A DNA stretch of 64,000 bases from Vitellaria paradoxa (taxonomy: Eukaryota > Streptophyta > Magnoliopsida > Ericales > Sapotaceae): contig CM034241.1 in NCBI GenBank assembly GCA_019916065.1, forward strand, positions 25,662,340 through 25,726,339, in the 5' to 3' direction. The translations under genes were made by a program, and so were the position numbers. Below are positions 11,179 through 21,312 of this stretch, piece by piece; within the stretch, counting starts at the first letter, position 1, and each line of letters starts with the position of its first letter. The notes under the pieces are model-generated. The model ran no database searches and was not told where the DNA came from. It saw only the letters and a list, made by a program, of their open reading frames with translations.

Positions 11179-14100
11179 AGCACTTCTTGATTTAGGAGCT
11201 AGTGTGAACTTACTTCCCTATTCAGTGTACGAGCAACTAGGATTAGGAGAGATTAAACCTACCCGTGTGACTCTGCAACTTGCAGATAGATCTATAAAAG
11301 TCCCACGAGGTATAGTATGTACTGGTGCAAGTGGAAAATTTTTATTTTCCGGTGGATTTTATAATCCTTGATACACAACCACTAACCAGTTTGTCAGCAC
11401 CTGATCAGACACCTGTGATTCTTGGACGTCCATTTTTAGCAACGTCAAATGCTTTGATTAATTGTAGGAATGGATCCATGAAGATGTCCTTTGGTAACAT
11501 AGTGTTTGAAACAAATATCTTTCATGTTACCAAACAACCAAAAGAAGTGGCTGAAATACAAGAGGTAGACGTAGTCGAAACCATCGTTCAGAATTACGTT
11601 GATAGGGAATTCATAGAAGACCCTTTAGAAAGAATACTATGTAGTGATATAGAAAAAGGGGATTTTATGATACCTAGTGAACTCAGCAACATGCTATATG
11701 AATGGTTAGACGTTTGCCCATTAATGTCAATAGGTAATTGGAAACCGATGTTTGAAAATCTAGGGCCACTATTGAACAAAGCTCAATCTTCGAATGTGAA
11801 AGCCCCAAGTCCCGATAGGAAACCATTACCTTCTAATTTGAAGTATGCTTTTCTAGGTGAAGGAGAAACATACCCTATAGTAATATCTTCTGAATTGACT
11901 ACTGACCAAGAACATACCTTGATAGAGCTGTTAGAGACCCATAAGAAAGCATTAGGGTGGTCAGTGGCAGATTTAATAGGTATAAGTCCACTCCTTTGCA
12001 CACATTACATTTATTTAGAAGAGGGTGCCAAGCCGGTACGACAAATGCAAAAAAGGCTCAATCCAAATATGAAAGAGGTAGTACGGGCTGAGGTACTAAA
12101 GTTGCTTGATGTAGGAATAATTTACCCAATTTCTGATTCCCAATGGGTAAGTCCTATGCAAGTGGTACCTAAGAAGTCAGGTATTACCGTAGTTCGGAAT
12201 GAAAATAATGAGCTAGTCCCAACGAGAGTGCAAACTGGCTGGCGAGTATGCATTGATTATAGGAAACTCAATGCAAGTACTAGAAAAGACCATTTTCCTC
12301 TTCCATTCTTAGATCAAGTTTTAGAAAGAGTGGCTGGGCGTGCTTATTACTGCTTTTTAGATGGCTATTCGGGCTATAACCAAATAGAGGTAGCTTTAGA
12401 GGATCAATCCAAAACTACATTCACCTGTCCCTTTGGCACCTTTGCATACAAACGAATGCCGTTTGGCCTATGTAACGCCCCTGCCACTTTTCAGCGTTGC
12501 ATGATTAGCATATTTAGTGAGATGGTAGAAGAGATCGTCGAAGTATTTATGGACGATTTCTCTGTCTATGGTGACTCATTCGAGCAATGCTTGCAACACC
12601 TTGATCTAGTATTGACTCGATGTGAGGAAAAGAACCTTGTCCTTAACTGGGAAAAGTGTCATTTTATGGTGACACAAGGCATCGTTCTAGGGCACATAGT
12701 TTCAAAAGAAGGTATTCAGGTAGATCAGGCGAAAGTAGAGCTGATTCAAAAGCTTCCCAAACCCCAATCAGTAAAGGATATTAGATCTTTCTTGGGACAT
12801 GCTGGATTCTATCGAAGGTTCATTCAATCATTTAGTGAAATTTCCAGACCTTTGTGTAAATTATTAACACAAGATACACCCTTTGAATGGACTGATCAAT
12901 GCCAGCAAGCTTTTGAAAAACTCAAGGGATGTCTAACTACAGCTCCTATTTTACAAACTCCTGATTGGTCACTGCCATTCGACTTGATGTGCGATGCTAG
13001 TGACCATGCTATTGGAGTTGTACTAGGACAGAGAAGAGATAAAAAAGCACATGTTATTTATTATGCTAGTAAGACCCTTAATGACACTCAAAAGAACTAC
13101 ACAACAACTGAAAAAGAATTACTAGCAGTTGTCTTTGCCCTTGAGAAATTCCGATCTTATCTCATTGGTTCAACAGTTATCATCTTCACTGACCATTCTG
13201 CACTTAAGTACCTGTTGACCAAGAAAGAGGCCAAACCACGATTACTCCGATGGATATTGCTACTGCAAGAGTTTGACCTCAAAATAAGAGATAAGAAGGG
13301 TGTAGAGAACGTGGTGGCGGATCATTTGTCACGTTTACCGGTTGAAGTCTATCCTAAAGATGATACTCAAATCAATGATAGCTTCCCTGATGAACAGCTA
13401 TTTCATGTGCAAGCAATAACAGCCTCTACCCCTCCTTGGTATGCTGATATTGCTAACTACTTAGTGACAAGACAAATCCCGGATGAATGGACTTCTAAAG
13501 ATAGGAAGAAATTCCTTAGGAATGTGAGAGTTTTCTTTTGGGATGATCCGTATTTATTTAAATACTGCCCTGACCAAGTTATCCGTAGGTGTATTCCTGA
13601 CTGGGAAGTCCAAGGAATAATTGAGTTCTGCCATTCTCAAGCGTGTGGTGGCCATTTTTCCACGAACAAAACAGCTGCAAAGATATTACAATGTGGATTC
13701 TATTGGCCTACGTTATTTAAGGATGTTCATCAATTCTGTACTACCTGTGACAGATGTCAACGGCTAGGTAGCTTAACTCGTAGGAACATGATGCCTCTAT
13801 CCCCTATTATTGTTTTGGAAATATTTGATTGTTGGGGAATAGACTTCATGGGTCCTTTTCCAAGCTCCTTTGGGTATGAATTCATATTAGTAGGAGTTGA
13901 TTACGTTTCTAAATGGGTAGAAGCAGTAGCTGCTAAGACAAACGACCATAAAGTAGTTCTTAAATTCCTCCATGAAAACATATTTTCACGCTTCGGGGTA
14001 CCTCGAGCGATAATTAGTGATGGGGGGAAACATTTCTGTAACTGACCTGTAGGCACTCTATTTCTTAAATATGGGGTGGCACATAAAGTAGGAACTCCAT

Positions 14101-14729
14101 ATCACCCCCAGACAAGTGGCCAGGTAGAGCTTGCAAACAGGGAAATTAAGACGATCCTAGAAAAGACGGTTAATCCTAACCGCAAGGATTGGTCACTACG
14201 ATTGACAGATTCCCTATGGGCATATCGCACTGCATATAAAACTATCTTAGGAATGTCTCCCTACAGGTTAGTTTACGGTAAACCATGCCATTTGCCCGTT
14301 GAATTAGAACATAAAGCTTATTGGGCAATTAAGAACTTCAACTTTAATCTTGATGAGGCGGGGTTACACCGTAAACTACAAATTGCAGAAATGGAAGAAT
14401 TACGGAATGACGCTTATGAGAATGCCGTACTATCTAAAGAGAGGATAAAGAAAATACATGATCGGCATATTGCTCGACGATCATTTCATGAAGGCCAAAA
14501 AGTATTACTTTATCGCTCACAACTTCATCTATTCCCAGGGAAACTACAATCTAGGTGGTCAGGACCTTTCATAGTAACGCATGTGTCAGATCATGGAGCC
14601 ATTGAGATTGAAAATCCAAAGAATAAACATCGATTTAAGGTGAATGGGCATAGGTTGAAACCATACTTACAAAACTTTGCGGCTTGCATCGAAACATGGG
14701 ATCTTTTAGATCCCCCTCCTTATGAATAG
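11179..14729 (+). pseudogene. E2 pol: protease, reverse transcriptase, RNase H, integrase
   Basis: Polyprotein for proteolysis, reverse transcription and integration. The protease active block DLGAS is in a different frame from both gag and the rest of pol: one apparent 1-base loss near 11180 and one apparent 5-base loss near 11318 together restore frame. From 11325 there are 906 open codons. RT blocks include CIDYRKLN (about residue 305), [12 protein letters not shown] and catalytic FMDD (about 407). RNase H starts at CDASDHAIG (about 555) with [10 protein letters not shown] and FTDHSAL. Integrase has an HHCC finger (about 770-815), catalytic D in GIDFMG and D in ISDGG. TGA at 14043-14045 precedes the catalytic E (ANREIK, about 14132). 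The C-terminal GPF-type domain ends at 14729; there is no chromodomain. Confidence 0.93.
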
Positions 14730-15173
14730 TCCGCATTTAAGTATTTGTAGTGTATATTAGTAGATCTAGGTTAGCTTGCCATTTATTTATTTTAGTTTTT
14801 TTTTCTTTTTAGTTAGTATTATTAGGAAAATTGAGAGAATTAGAGCAACAAGCAAGAATTAGAGCCGTTTCTGTGGTCCGGACCCCCTAGGGAATGGTCC
14901 GGACCCTGCAAGGAGGGATGTAGGCCGAGTATACTGTGGTCCGGACCCCCTGAGGGACGGTCCAGACCCTGCGGGTGTCTTTAAAGCAAATCGGTTCCCT
15001 TTTCAGCTCAATTCGGCAGCCCTCTCTTCAATTCTCTTCTCAAATTATCTCTCTCCCTAGCACAAAACACTTTAACTACAACCTATTCATGCGAGATTAT
15101 TCAAGAACAAGTGAATCCGAGTCCTATTTCAGCTGAAATCAACTATTTTCTGCACTTTCACATCATCTATAAG
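14730..15173 (+). promoter_or_regulatory. E2 spacer between integrase and env-like ORF, with a copy of the LTR palindrome cluster
   Basis: Four GGTCCGGACC-type sites lie at 14875-14884, 14896-14905, 14938-14947 and 14959-14968 (one mismatch). The last pair and its spacer match the LTR cluster almost base for base. A pyrimidine-rich, leader-like stretch follows and ends at a strong donor-like AAG/GTATGT at 15173/15174. This could be a second promoter with an untranslated first exon for the env-like ORF, or simply a captured LTR fragment. Confidence 0.5.
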
Positions 15174-15509
15174 GTATGTCTTCTCCATTCTTCAAGCCCT
15201 AGTTCGGTTCTTCCTTATTTGTTCACCTCAAGCTTCAAAGCTTCATGGGTTATGTTCTCTATCACCAAAACACTCACTTTAGACATTAATCTTCAAGGGT
15301 AGTGTTAATTTGATTGAATTTACAAGTTTGCATCTCTTACAAACTTTCTTTACCGTGGGTATACCTTGAATTTATAGAAGAAATTTTTGGTGAATTAGCT
15401 CTGTATATTGAGTTTACTCTATTGAATTGTCATTAGATTGGGGCCACCACATTTGGGTGGACATAGGATTGATTAGAATGATTCATTATTTCTCCTTGTT
15501 GGGTTGTAG
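15174..15509 (+). other. Predicted leader intron of the E2 env-like ORF
   Basis: The donor is AAG/GTATGT and the acceptor TTGGGTTGTAG/TT, five bases before the env-like ATG. E3 has the same arrangement (45287-45682) and E1 a similar one. A conserved hairpin-like segment, CCACCACATTTGGGTGG, lies 50-70 bases before the acceptor. No transcript is available, so splicing is inferred from sequence and conservation. Confidence 0.5.
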
Positions 15510-15514
15510 TTCCC

Positions 15515-16600
15515 ATGCCCCCACGTACTAAGCATGCTGCCAATCGACGACTTGAGCCTGTCTTTGATAGAAATCAATTTTGGAGGGCAGAAGCTGAACT
15601 TAGTTACGATGACAATTGGGTAAACAAACCAGTAGTGGTTGAACGGTATTGGAGTATTGAACATTTTAGAAGTGAAGACTTTCTATTAGAACAAAACTTT
15701 GAGGGGCGACAATGGCTCGGTATAGCTAAGTTCAATGCCTACTGTGTGGTTGACTTGGTTCGAGAATTCTTTGCTAATTTCAAAGAAGGATCCATTAGTA
15801 AGAGACGAGGAAGAGAATGTCTGGTCAGTTGGGTTAGGGGAGTTGAAATCATTCTTACACCGGATGATTTAGCCCAAGTTTTTCAATTACCCCGGGTTCA
15901 AAGGCCCGAATTTTCTTATCCAGATGAAGGGACACCACCTTTCCTGAATTTAGTGTCAGAAATCGTCTCAGAAGGACAAGAATGGGAGGCAGAATATAGA
16001 AAGCCAGCCTCAATACTTACTGATAAATACTGGGCTCTGCACATGTTTTCTTGCACCAATTTACTTCCTCAAAATCGAAATTCAGACTGCACACCTCTTA
16101 GGGCCAGATTGATCTATGCAATTGGTACCGGAATGACTATTGATTTACCTTCCTACCTATGGAACCATATTGCTTATGTTTGCGAGCAACCTAACTCGTT
16201 GACAGCTTTGCCCTTTGGAGGTGCCCTCACAGAGATCTTTAGGGGGAAGGGGGCCCAGGTTACGGATGATATGCCTATAGCCTTGGGATTGCAACCATTT
16301 ACCATAACTTCTTATTCCAAATCCCTTGGCAACATGGCTACTAAAAAGAGGAAAGCCACAATGGTTCATGAACATACGTCAGCACCTATATTGAAGGAAA
16401 CCGAGGAGGGCCAGGAAGTCACCAATACTGAGTTGGCTGATCAGCTTGATGTTTTAGAAGGACGTATGGATCGTATAGAAAAGAATCAGGAGGAGGACCA
16501 TCAGCTGCTTCTACGTATCCAGCAGTCACAGCATACCCAAGAACATTTGCTGCAGAGTGTCCTGGATCACCTTCGTGACTCTTTTCCACCTCCACATTGA
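15515..16600 (+). CDS. E2 env-like / plant-transposon ORF, intact, 361 aa
   Basis: This ORF is between integrase and the 3' LTR, where Athila elements carry their env-like gene. The start ATG at 15515 follows the predicted acceptor directly. I see no signal peptide or convincing membrane segment. The central part (YWALHMFSCTNLLPQNR, LIYAIGTGMTIDLPSYLWNHI, LPFGGALTEIF) resembles the domain found in many Athila third ORFs and annotated as putative plant transposon protein. A basic patch KKRK at about residues 276-279 could be a nuclear signal. The C-terminal 60 residues (TNTELADQLDVLEGRMDRIEK..) look like a coiled coil, ending DSFPPPH. Decayed homologues lie in E3 (45685-46733) and E1. The function is unknown; the name env-like reflects position only. 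Confidence 0.8.
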   Translation: MPPRTKHAANRRLEPVFDRNQFWRAEAELSYDDNWVNKPVVVERYWSIEHFRSEDFLLEQNFEGRQWLGIAKFNAYCVVDLVREFFANFKEGSISKRRGRECLVSWVRGVEIILTPDDLAQVFQLPRVQRPEFSYPDEGTPPFLNLVSEIVSEGQEWEAEYRKPASILTDKYWALHMFSCTNLLPQNRNSDCTPLRARLIYAIGTGMTIDLPSYLWNHIAYVCEQPNSLTALPFGGALTEIFRGKGAQVTDDMPIALGLQPFTITSYSKSLGNMATKKRKATMVHEHTSAPILKETEEGQEVTNTELADQLDVLEGRMDRIEKNQEEDHQLLLRIQQSQHTQEHLLQSVLDHLRDSFPPPH

Positions 16601-16846
16601 GGAGATCTTGTTATCCTTTGGATTCTGAGAGTTTAGGATTTTGATCACTCATTGTATAATTTGTTACTCCTAAAACTCTTTTAGGGTGCATTTATTTTCT
16701 GGGATGTAATTATTGGATATTTATGCTACTTTTGATTCTATGGTGATGTATTATGCCTTATTTGCTTTATGTTAATTTCCTTGTGCTTGGATGAGCTTTC
16801 ATTGCTGTTTTTAAATTTATTTCCATGTCTTTTCTTTTAAGCACAG
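16601..16846 (+). other. Possible intron between the env-like ORF and the acidic exon
   Basis: Non-coding, T-rich, ending in a good acceptor-like TTTTCTTTTAAGCACAG at 16846. I could not identify a convincing donor, so the upstream boundary is unknown. Confidence 0.3.
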
Positions 16847-17396
16847 GTTCATCTTGAGTGATTTTACTAAAGAATTTAAAAACTCAGAGTCTCGTATTAA
16901 ATTGATTATCGGCAAGAAACGTAAGAGGGGCGATTTTCATTTTATAATCAGTGAGGGGAGTGATATGGATTTTTCTGACAATGACTTGGAATTATGGCCT
17001 AAAGAAAATTTTATTGAGGGAAATTCCTTACCATTGCCACTTGTATTTCCTCCTATTGTTCATTTCAACCCTGATCAACCTCTTGAGGGGGAGTGGTGGG
17101 ATGAGATTGACCTTCAGCTTCTCCTAGATATGGAGTGGACTGAGATCACTGATATTTCTACTGACTGGCCTGGTGCTCCTACTTATGTTATTGACACCGA
17201 TATTTATTCTGACTCTGAGACTGGCTTAGCCACTACATCACCATTGGGGTTTTCTGAGAAGGGGAGTGCTAACAATGAGGTTGAAAATGGAATTGACGAT
17301 AATTTAAATGAATCGGATGTGGATGATTATGGAATTCCTTTACAGTTTTTATTTGAACATTCGTCAACATTTAGACCTGAAGGATGCTATCAGAAG
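16847..17396 (+). CDS. E2 acidic third ORF, probably an internal exon
   Basis: The open frame from 16847 has no ATG at its beginning. It is bounded by an acceptor-like AAGCACAG and a donor-like CAGAAG/GTATGT at 17396/17397, after which the frame runs into T-rich non-coding sequence. About 183 codons are rich in D and E (SEGSDMDFSDNDLELW, WWDEIDLQLLLDMEW, ESDVDDYG) with a basic start (GKKRKRGD). E3 has a counterpart at 46990-47383 that starts in the same phase after CAG and is also acidic. It could be translated only if spliced to an upstream ORF. An alternative reading is a free ORF starting at a non-AUG codon. No known domain was recognised. Confidence 0.45.
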
Positions 17397-19308
17397 GTAT
17401 GTTCCTTTCCATTTTTATTTTATTGCTTTTCTTTTCTTTTTGTCTCGTTTTTTTTTTTCTTCTGTTACGATTATTAACCACTTGCATTGCCATGAATATT
17501 TCTATTCTTAGTGGTTAATCTGATAGATGCATGTTCAGTCTTAGTTATGCTTTACTGTTATTGTACCTCATCATGCTCACTTTGCACACTACATCCTCAC
17601 ATATACTTCATAGTTTTCACATTGAGGACAATGTGACATTTAAGTTGGGGGGTAGGGTCGCATGATGAAAAGATTTTACATGAATGAGAAAATTTTTTTG
17701 AAAATTTGAAAATCATTGTTATTTATGACTTTCTTGAATTTGCATGACTAGACTGTATATGTGTTCTCTTAACTAGTTTAATGCTAGTATCAGTCATGAA
17801 AATAATGAATGGTTTGGTTTCAATCTTGAAGAAGGCACTTTAATTCAAATTGAGTATAAAATTGCCTATTGCATTGATAACTTGTCATTTTGAAACCATT
17901 ATATGAAAATGTATTAAGGATTTGAATTCATGAGAATTAGTCATTCAAGTATGCCAAGATAAAGGTGGAGACTTAAAACCCCATATTTTGTGAGCTTTAG
18001 AGCCTAATCTTTTATTCTTGAGGGTTTATACTTAACTTCTATATGATTTCTTTCATCTCACTGTTCTTGAATAGCTTCGTCATATTATTTTGCTTTGGTA
18101 TTGAATGCACAAGATACTATTTTTGATTTACATGTATGGATCAATGTCTCTAAAAAAAAAAAAAAAAGTGTTAGAAACCTAGAGAGTGATGTTAGGCCAT
18201 CTTTCATACATTTGGAAGCTTATAACCTTTCTTTGATTACATTACCATTGGAGCCACTTTGAAGCATTTGAAAAAAAATATATATACATGAAATTTTTTG
18301 TCTTAGCCACATCTTTGACCCTTAGCCTTAGATATATAGGTGAGCCAACCCTTGTATGTCTTGGGATGTTTGTGCAAGAATTGAAACAAGGTGTATAAGG
18401 GAGGAGCTTATATTAGAAAATGTGAAAAAAAAAAGAAAAAAAAAATAGGGACATAGCAATTCATAAGTTCATTATTATTAGTCCCATGAAAAAAAAATAA
18501 TAATAATAATAAGAAAGCTTCAATGTTTAGTATTCAAGGAGTTGAAAAGAGAGAAGTTGGGGGGTTTGTCATTGCACTATCATTGTAATCCTTAGACATG
18601 CACTTTGATTTTCCTATCCTTTGTTTGTCTAACCAATACCCCATGGCCAAGCTACAACCTAGTAAAGACTTAATGGACTTTAGGTGAACAACACTTATAA
18701 GAGCATTGATCTATTTCATGTGGTTGATAATAGTTCTCTTGTAATGCATTAATACATTCCATTCATGAAGCTATGCAACACTCCATATCTTAATTCTTTT
18801 AGTCACTTCGTGAATTGGGTTCATTGCACTTATTTGACATTGCATTCTTGCATGAACCATGAGAGTAACCTTGTTCGAGTGATTTTATTTGTGAGTGGGC
18901 ATCTTGGTGAGAATTGAAGTCAAGGCCACAATCTTAGAGTATATTTGATGACTATTTTGAATGAATGATATGAATTGATACATTTGAATTAATGGGTTGA
19001 GAATTAGGTAAGTTTAACATGCATTGGGAGGTTTTATGCAATTTTTGGGTGTAGTGACCAATTCTTTATTGAGATTGAACCAGAAATTGTTTGAAAGACT
19101 TTTACTATACATTGAACTAGTTTATTGAATTTTGTGGGTAGATTCACTGCAAACCTTCACGAGACCTTACTCGTCCACTAGGGGGAACCTAGGGGTTTAA
19201 AGGCTTGCTGCACGTAGCTAAGTGTAGCCGTGTCTCCAACGAAAAGAGAGATAGGACTATAGTTGCTTTACTTTTCAATAAACTGCATTGCTAGGGACTA
19301 ACATGACT
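17397..19308 (+). other. E2 3' non-coding region
   Basis: No ORF of note over 1.9 kb. It contains TTGAGGACAATGTG followed by AAGTTGGGGGG (about 17621-17651), a second AGAAGTTGGGGGG near 18550, A-rich runs (about 18155-18168, 18425-18447, 18487-18513) and a well-conserved block at 19131-19252. The region aligns along its length with E3 47386-49360, so it has been kept despite not coding. Confidence 0.65.
19131..19252 (+). other. Conserved non-coding block near the E2 3' end
   Basis: From GTGGGTAGATTCACTGCAA to the CCAACGAAAAGAGA block this is much better conserved with E3 49179-49303 than the sequence around it. It contains ACGAG/CTCGT arms with a six-base loop that differs between elements while the arms do not. 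A packaging, export or priming signal is possible, but untested. Confidence 0.5.
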
Positions 19309-19322
19309 TAAGTTGGGGGGTG
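19309..19322 (+). promoter_or_regulatory. E2 polypurine tract
   Basis: TTAAGTTGGGGGGTG lies directly before the 3' LTR start at 19323. It is the primer for plus-strand DNA and the same tract type as in E1 and E3. Confidence 0.9.
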
Positions 19323-21307
19323 TGATTACACTTAGAAAGTGTAATTACAAACTAGTCATTTGCATCATTATTCACACTTTTAAGCATGTTATTTCTTCAA
19401 GTTATCATTATTTTATTGCTTATATCCTATTCTTTCTAATTGCAGGGAAAAGGGTATAATTCTTGAAGATGATAGTGATTTTAATGATCTAGATGAAAAA
19501 GGGAACGAAGCGGAATCAAGTGTATCAAGGTTGCCTCAAGCCTCCCAAAGCTCGGCTGAAGTTGAAAGATCAAAGGATGGAGAAACTGCACTTGGTGGTC
19601 CGGACCCCCTTGCTTGATGGTCCAGACCATAGAAGCTTGCCTTCCTGCTGATTGAATAAAACATACACTGTGGTCCAGACCCCCTGAAGGACGGTCCGGA
19701 CCCCCTTATACGGAATTGTTGCTCCGCGTTTTGAATGATTAGGGTTTTGTGTTTGCGTATATATATGACATTGTGTAGCCGAATGAGGGGGCTGCTGCAT
19801 TTTTGTTTTTCTTCCTCTTCTCCTACTTCTCTTAGGTTTAAGTTTAGTTTTAGTTATTTATTTATTTGAAGAATTTGAAGATTTTTAATTATTCGTGAAT
19901 GTTTCTCTACGTACTCCAAGTTTTTAAGACGATTGTCATTGCGAATTGCTACTCAAGTTCTTATTTCAAAGTTCGTTTTCAAGTAAGTTAATATTTCATT
20001 CTTGCTCTTTATTAGTTTTTGAATGTTCGTGGATGATTTTTATGATTAATGCCATTAGTTTGTTTAATCTTCGGATGCTTTAAAATATTAGGGTTTCATT
20101 TAGAGTTTGATACGAATGCTGTACGTTTTGATCTTAAGGTTTAACTTTAATTAATCTAGTATTTCGTTTTGGTTCATTATTATTAATTGAATGTTCGTAG
20201 GTAGGTTTTACATTCATTAGGACTGTTTTAATTACGTTTTTGAAGCTTTAACAGTTATGTCTTCATCTAAGCTTGTTAAGTTGTTTCAAAGCATGCTAGG
20301 GTAAAAACCTTTGTTCTTGATTCACTGAATCAATGAAGGGTAATTTGTTATGAACTGAGGGATGTACGTAGATCCTTCACATGGGTTTCAAAAGCCTATG
20401 TGAAGTGATCTACTATTTTCAAATTTGATTTGTTGTTTGGAAAACCTTTGAAAACAAGAGTGTTTGTTCATATTCTCTGTAATCACTGATAAACACTCTT
20501 GATTATAATTTTCTTGATAATTTTTAAACAATTTTAATCTAGATTTGAACTCGAGTATTTTTATCATAAAATCTTTCCAGTTTTATTTTCCATAATGAAA
20601 CGTGAATTTAAAACTGTGTATCGAGGAATTTTGGAATGTATTGAAAATCTTTCCCAATCCATAGATCCTTTGACGTGAACTATGGATTGTATTTAAAATC
20701 ATCCCTCGGTGAAATAACAGATTACTTGGAATTGTGAAGGTTGAATCAAGAACCCTTTTCTATTAGAATTTCAATTTGATAAAATCACTGTTTTAAATTT
20801 CTTATAAATCCTGTTTGCAATTTGATAAGGTTAAGTTTAATTTTAAAAGTGGATAATTATTTCAAAATTTCTGATTAGAATCTCTCCAATTGAATTTATC
20901 TTCTTGTCTTATTTAAGAATTTTAATTTAGTAAGCATTTCAGTTCAATTAGATGATTACTGAATTACTCTTGCTTCTTAGATTAGGTTATTCTTTAAATT
21001 CAAGTTTAGTAATTTTAATTTGCTGAGTTATTTAAATTAGTTCGAATTTTATTTAAGTTGAAACATTCCTTTAATTAGTAATTATTTTGTTTTTAGTTTA
21101 ATTTCTCAAATTTCAACTCTATCAAATCCAATTTAAGTTAATTGCAACTTTAATTCTAATTCAATCCTACAATTCATATTTGAACTTAGAAACTGAAACA
21201 CATAGGCTTCCCTGTGGATTCGACCTCGGACTTACTGAGTTTTAAAACTACACCGCACACCCTTGCACTTGGGGGTTAATTAGCACTGCACTATTTACGA
21301 GCGGTCA
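19323..21307 (+). repeat. E2 3' LTR
   Basis: Direct repeat of 5220-7200, near identical, 1985 bp against 1981 bp. It keeps the palindrome cluster (about 19597-19702), TATA-like run (19758-19766), 17-bp palindrome (20317-20333) and the stem-loop with arms CAATCCATAG/CTATGGATTG (20655-20689). The target duplication AGCAA follows at 21308-21312. Confidence 0.95.
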
Positions 21308-21312
21308 AGCAA

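Larger units (their letters stand above)
5220..21307 (+). mobile_element. E2: nearly complete Athila-like LTR retrotransposon
   Basis: LTRs at 5220-7200 and 19323-21307 start TGATTACACTT and end GGTCA. The flanking 5-bp duplication is perfect, AGCAA at 5215-5219 and 21308-21312. The internal order is primer site, gag, protease, RT, RNase H, integrase, env-like ORF, an acidic third exon-like ORF, a long non-coding region and the polypurine tract. By eye the LTRs differ at roughly two dozen sites, many of them C/T or G/A transitions, so it is a recent insertion. The element is 16.1 kb with solo LTR S1 inside, about 14.3 kb without. It cannot be autonomous because gag, protease and integrase are each interrupted. 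Confidence 0.95.

Noticed and set aside
11594..12001. Minus-strand open stretches overlapping E2 pol
   Set aside because: They are antisense shadows of the long pol frame.
16157..16375. Minus-strand open stretch opposite the env-like ORF
   Set aside because: Antisense shadow of a longer, homologous plus-strand frame.
15515..16600. True viral-type envelope glycoprotein
   Set aside because: I see no signal peptide, cleavage site or membrane anchor; the label env-like is by position only.
17308..17511. Second plus-strand frame over the end of the acidic exon
   Set aside because: Overlaps the better supported frame and ends in T-rich non-coding sequence.
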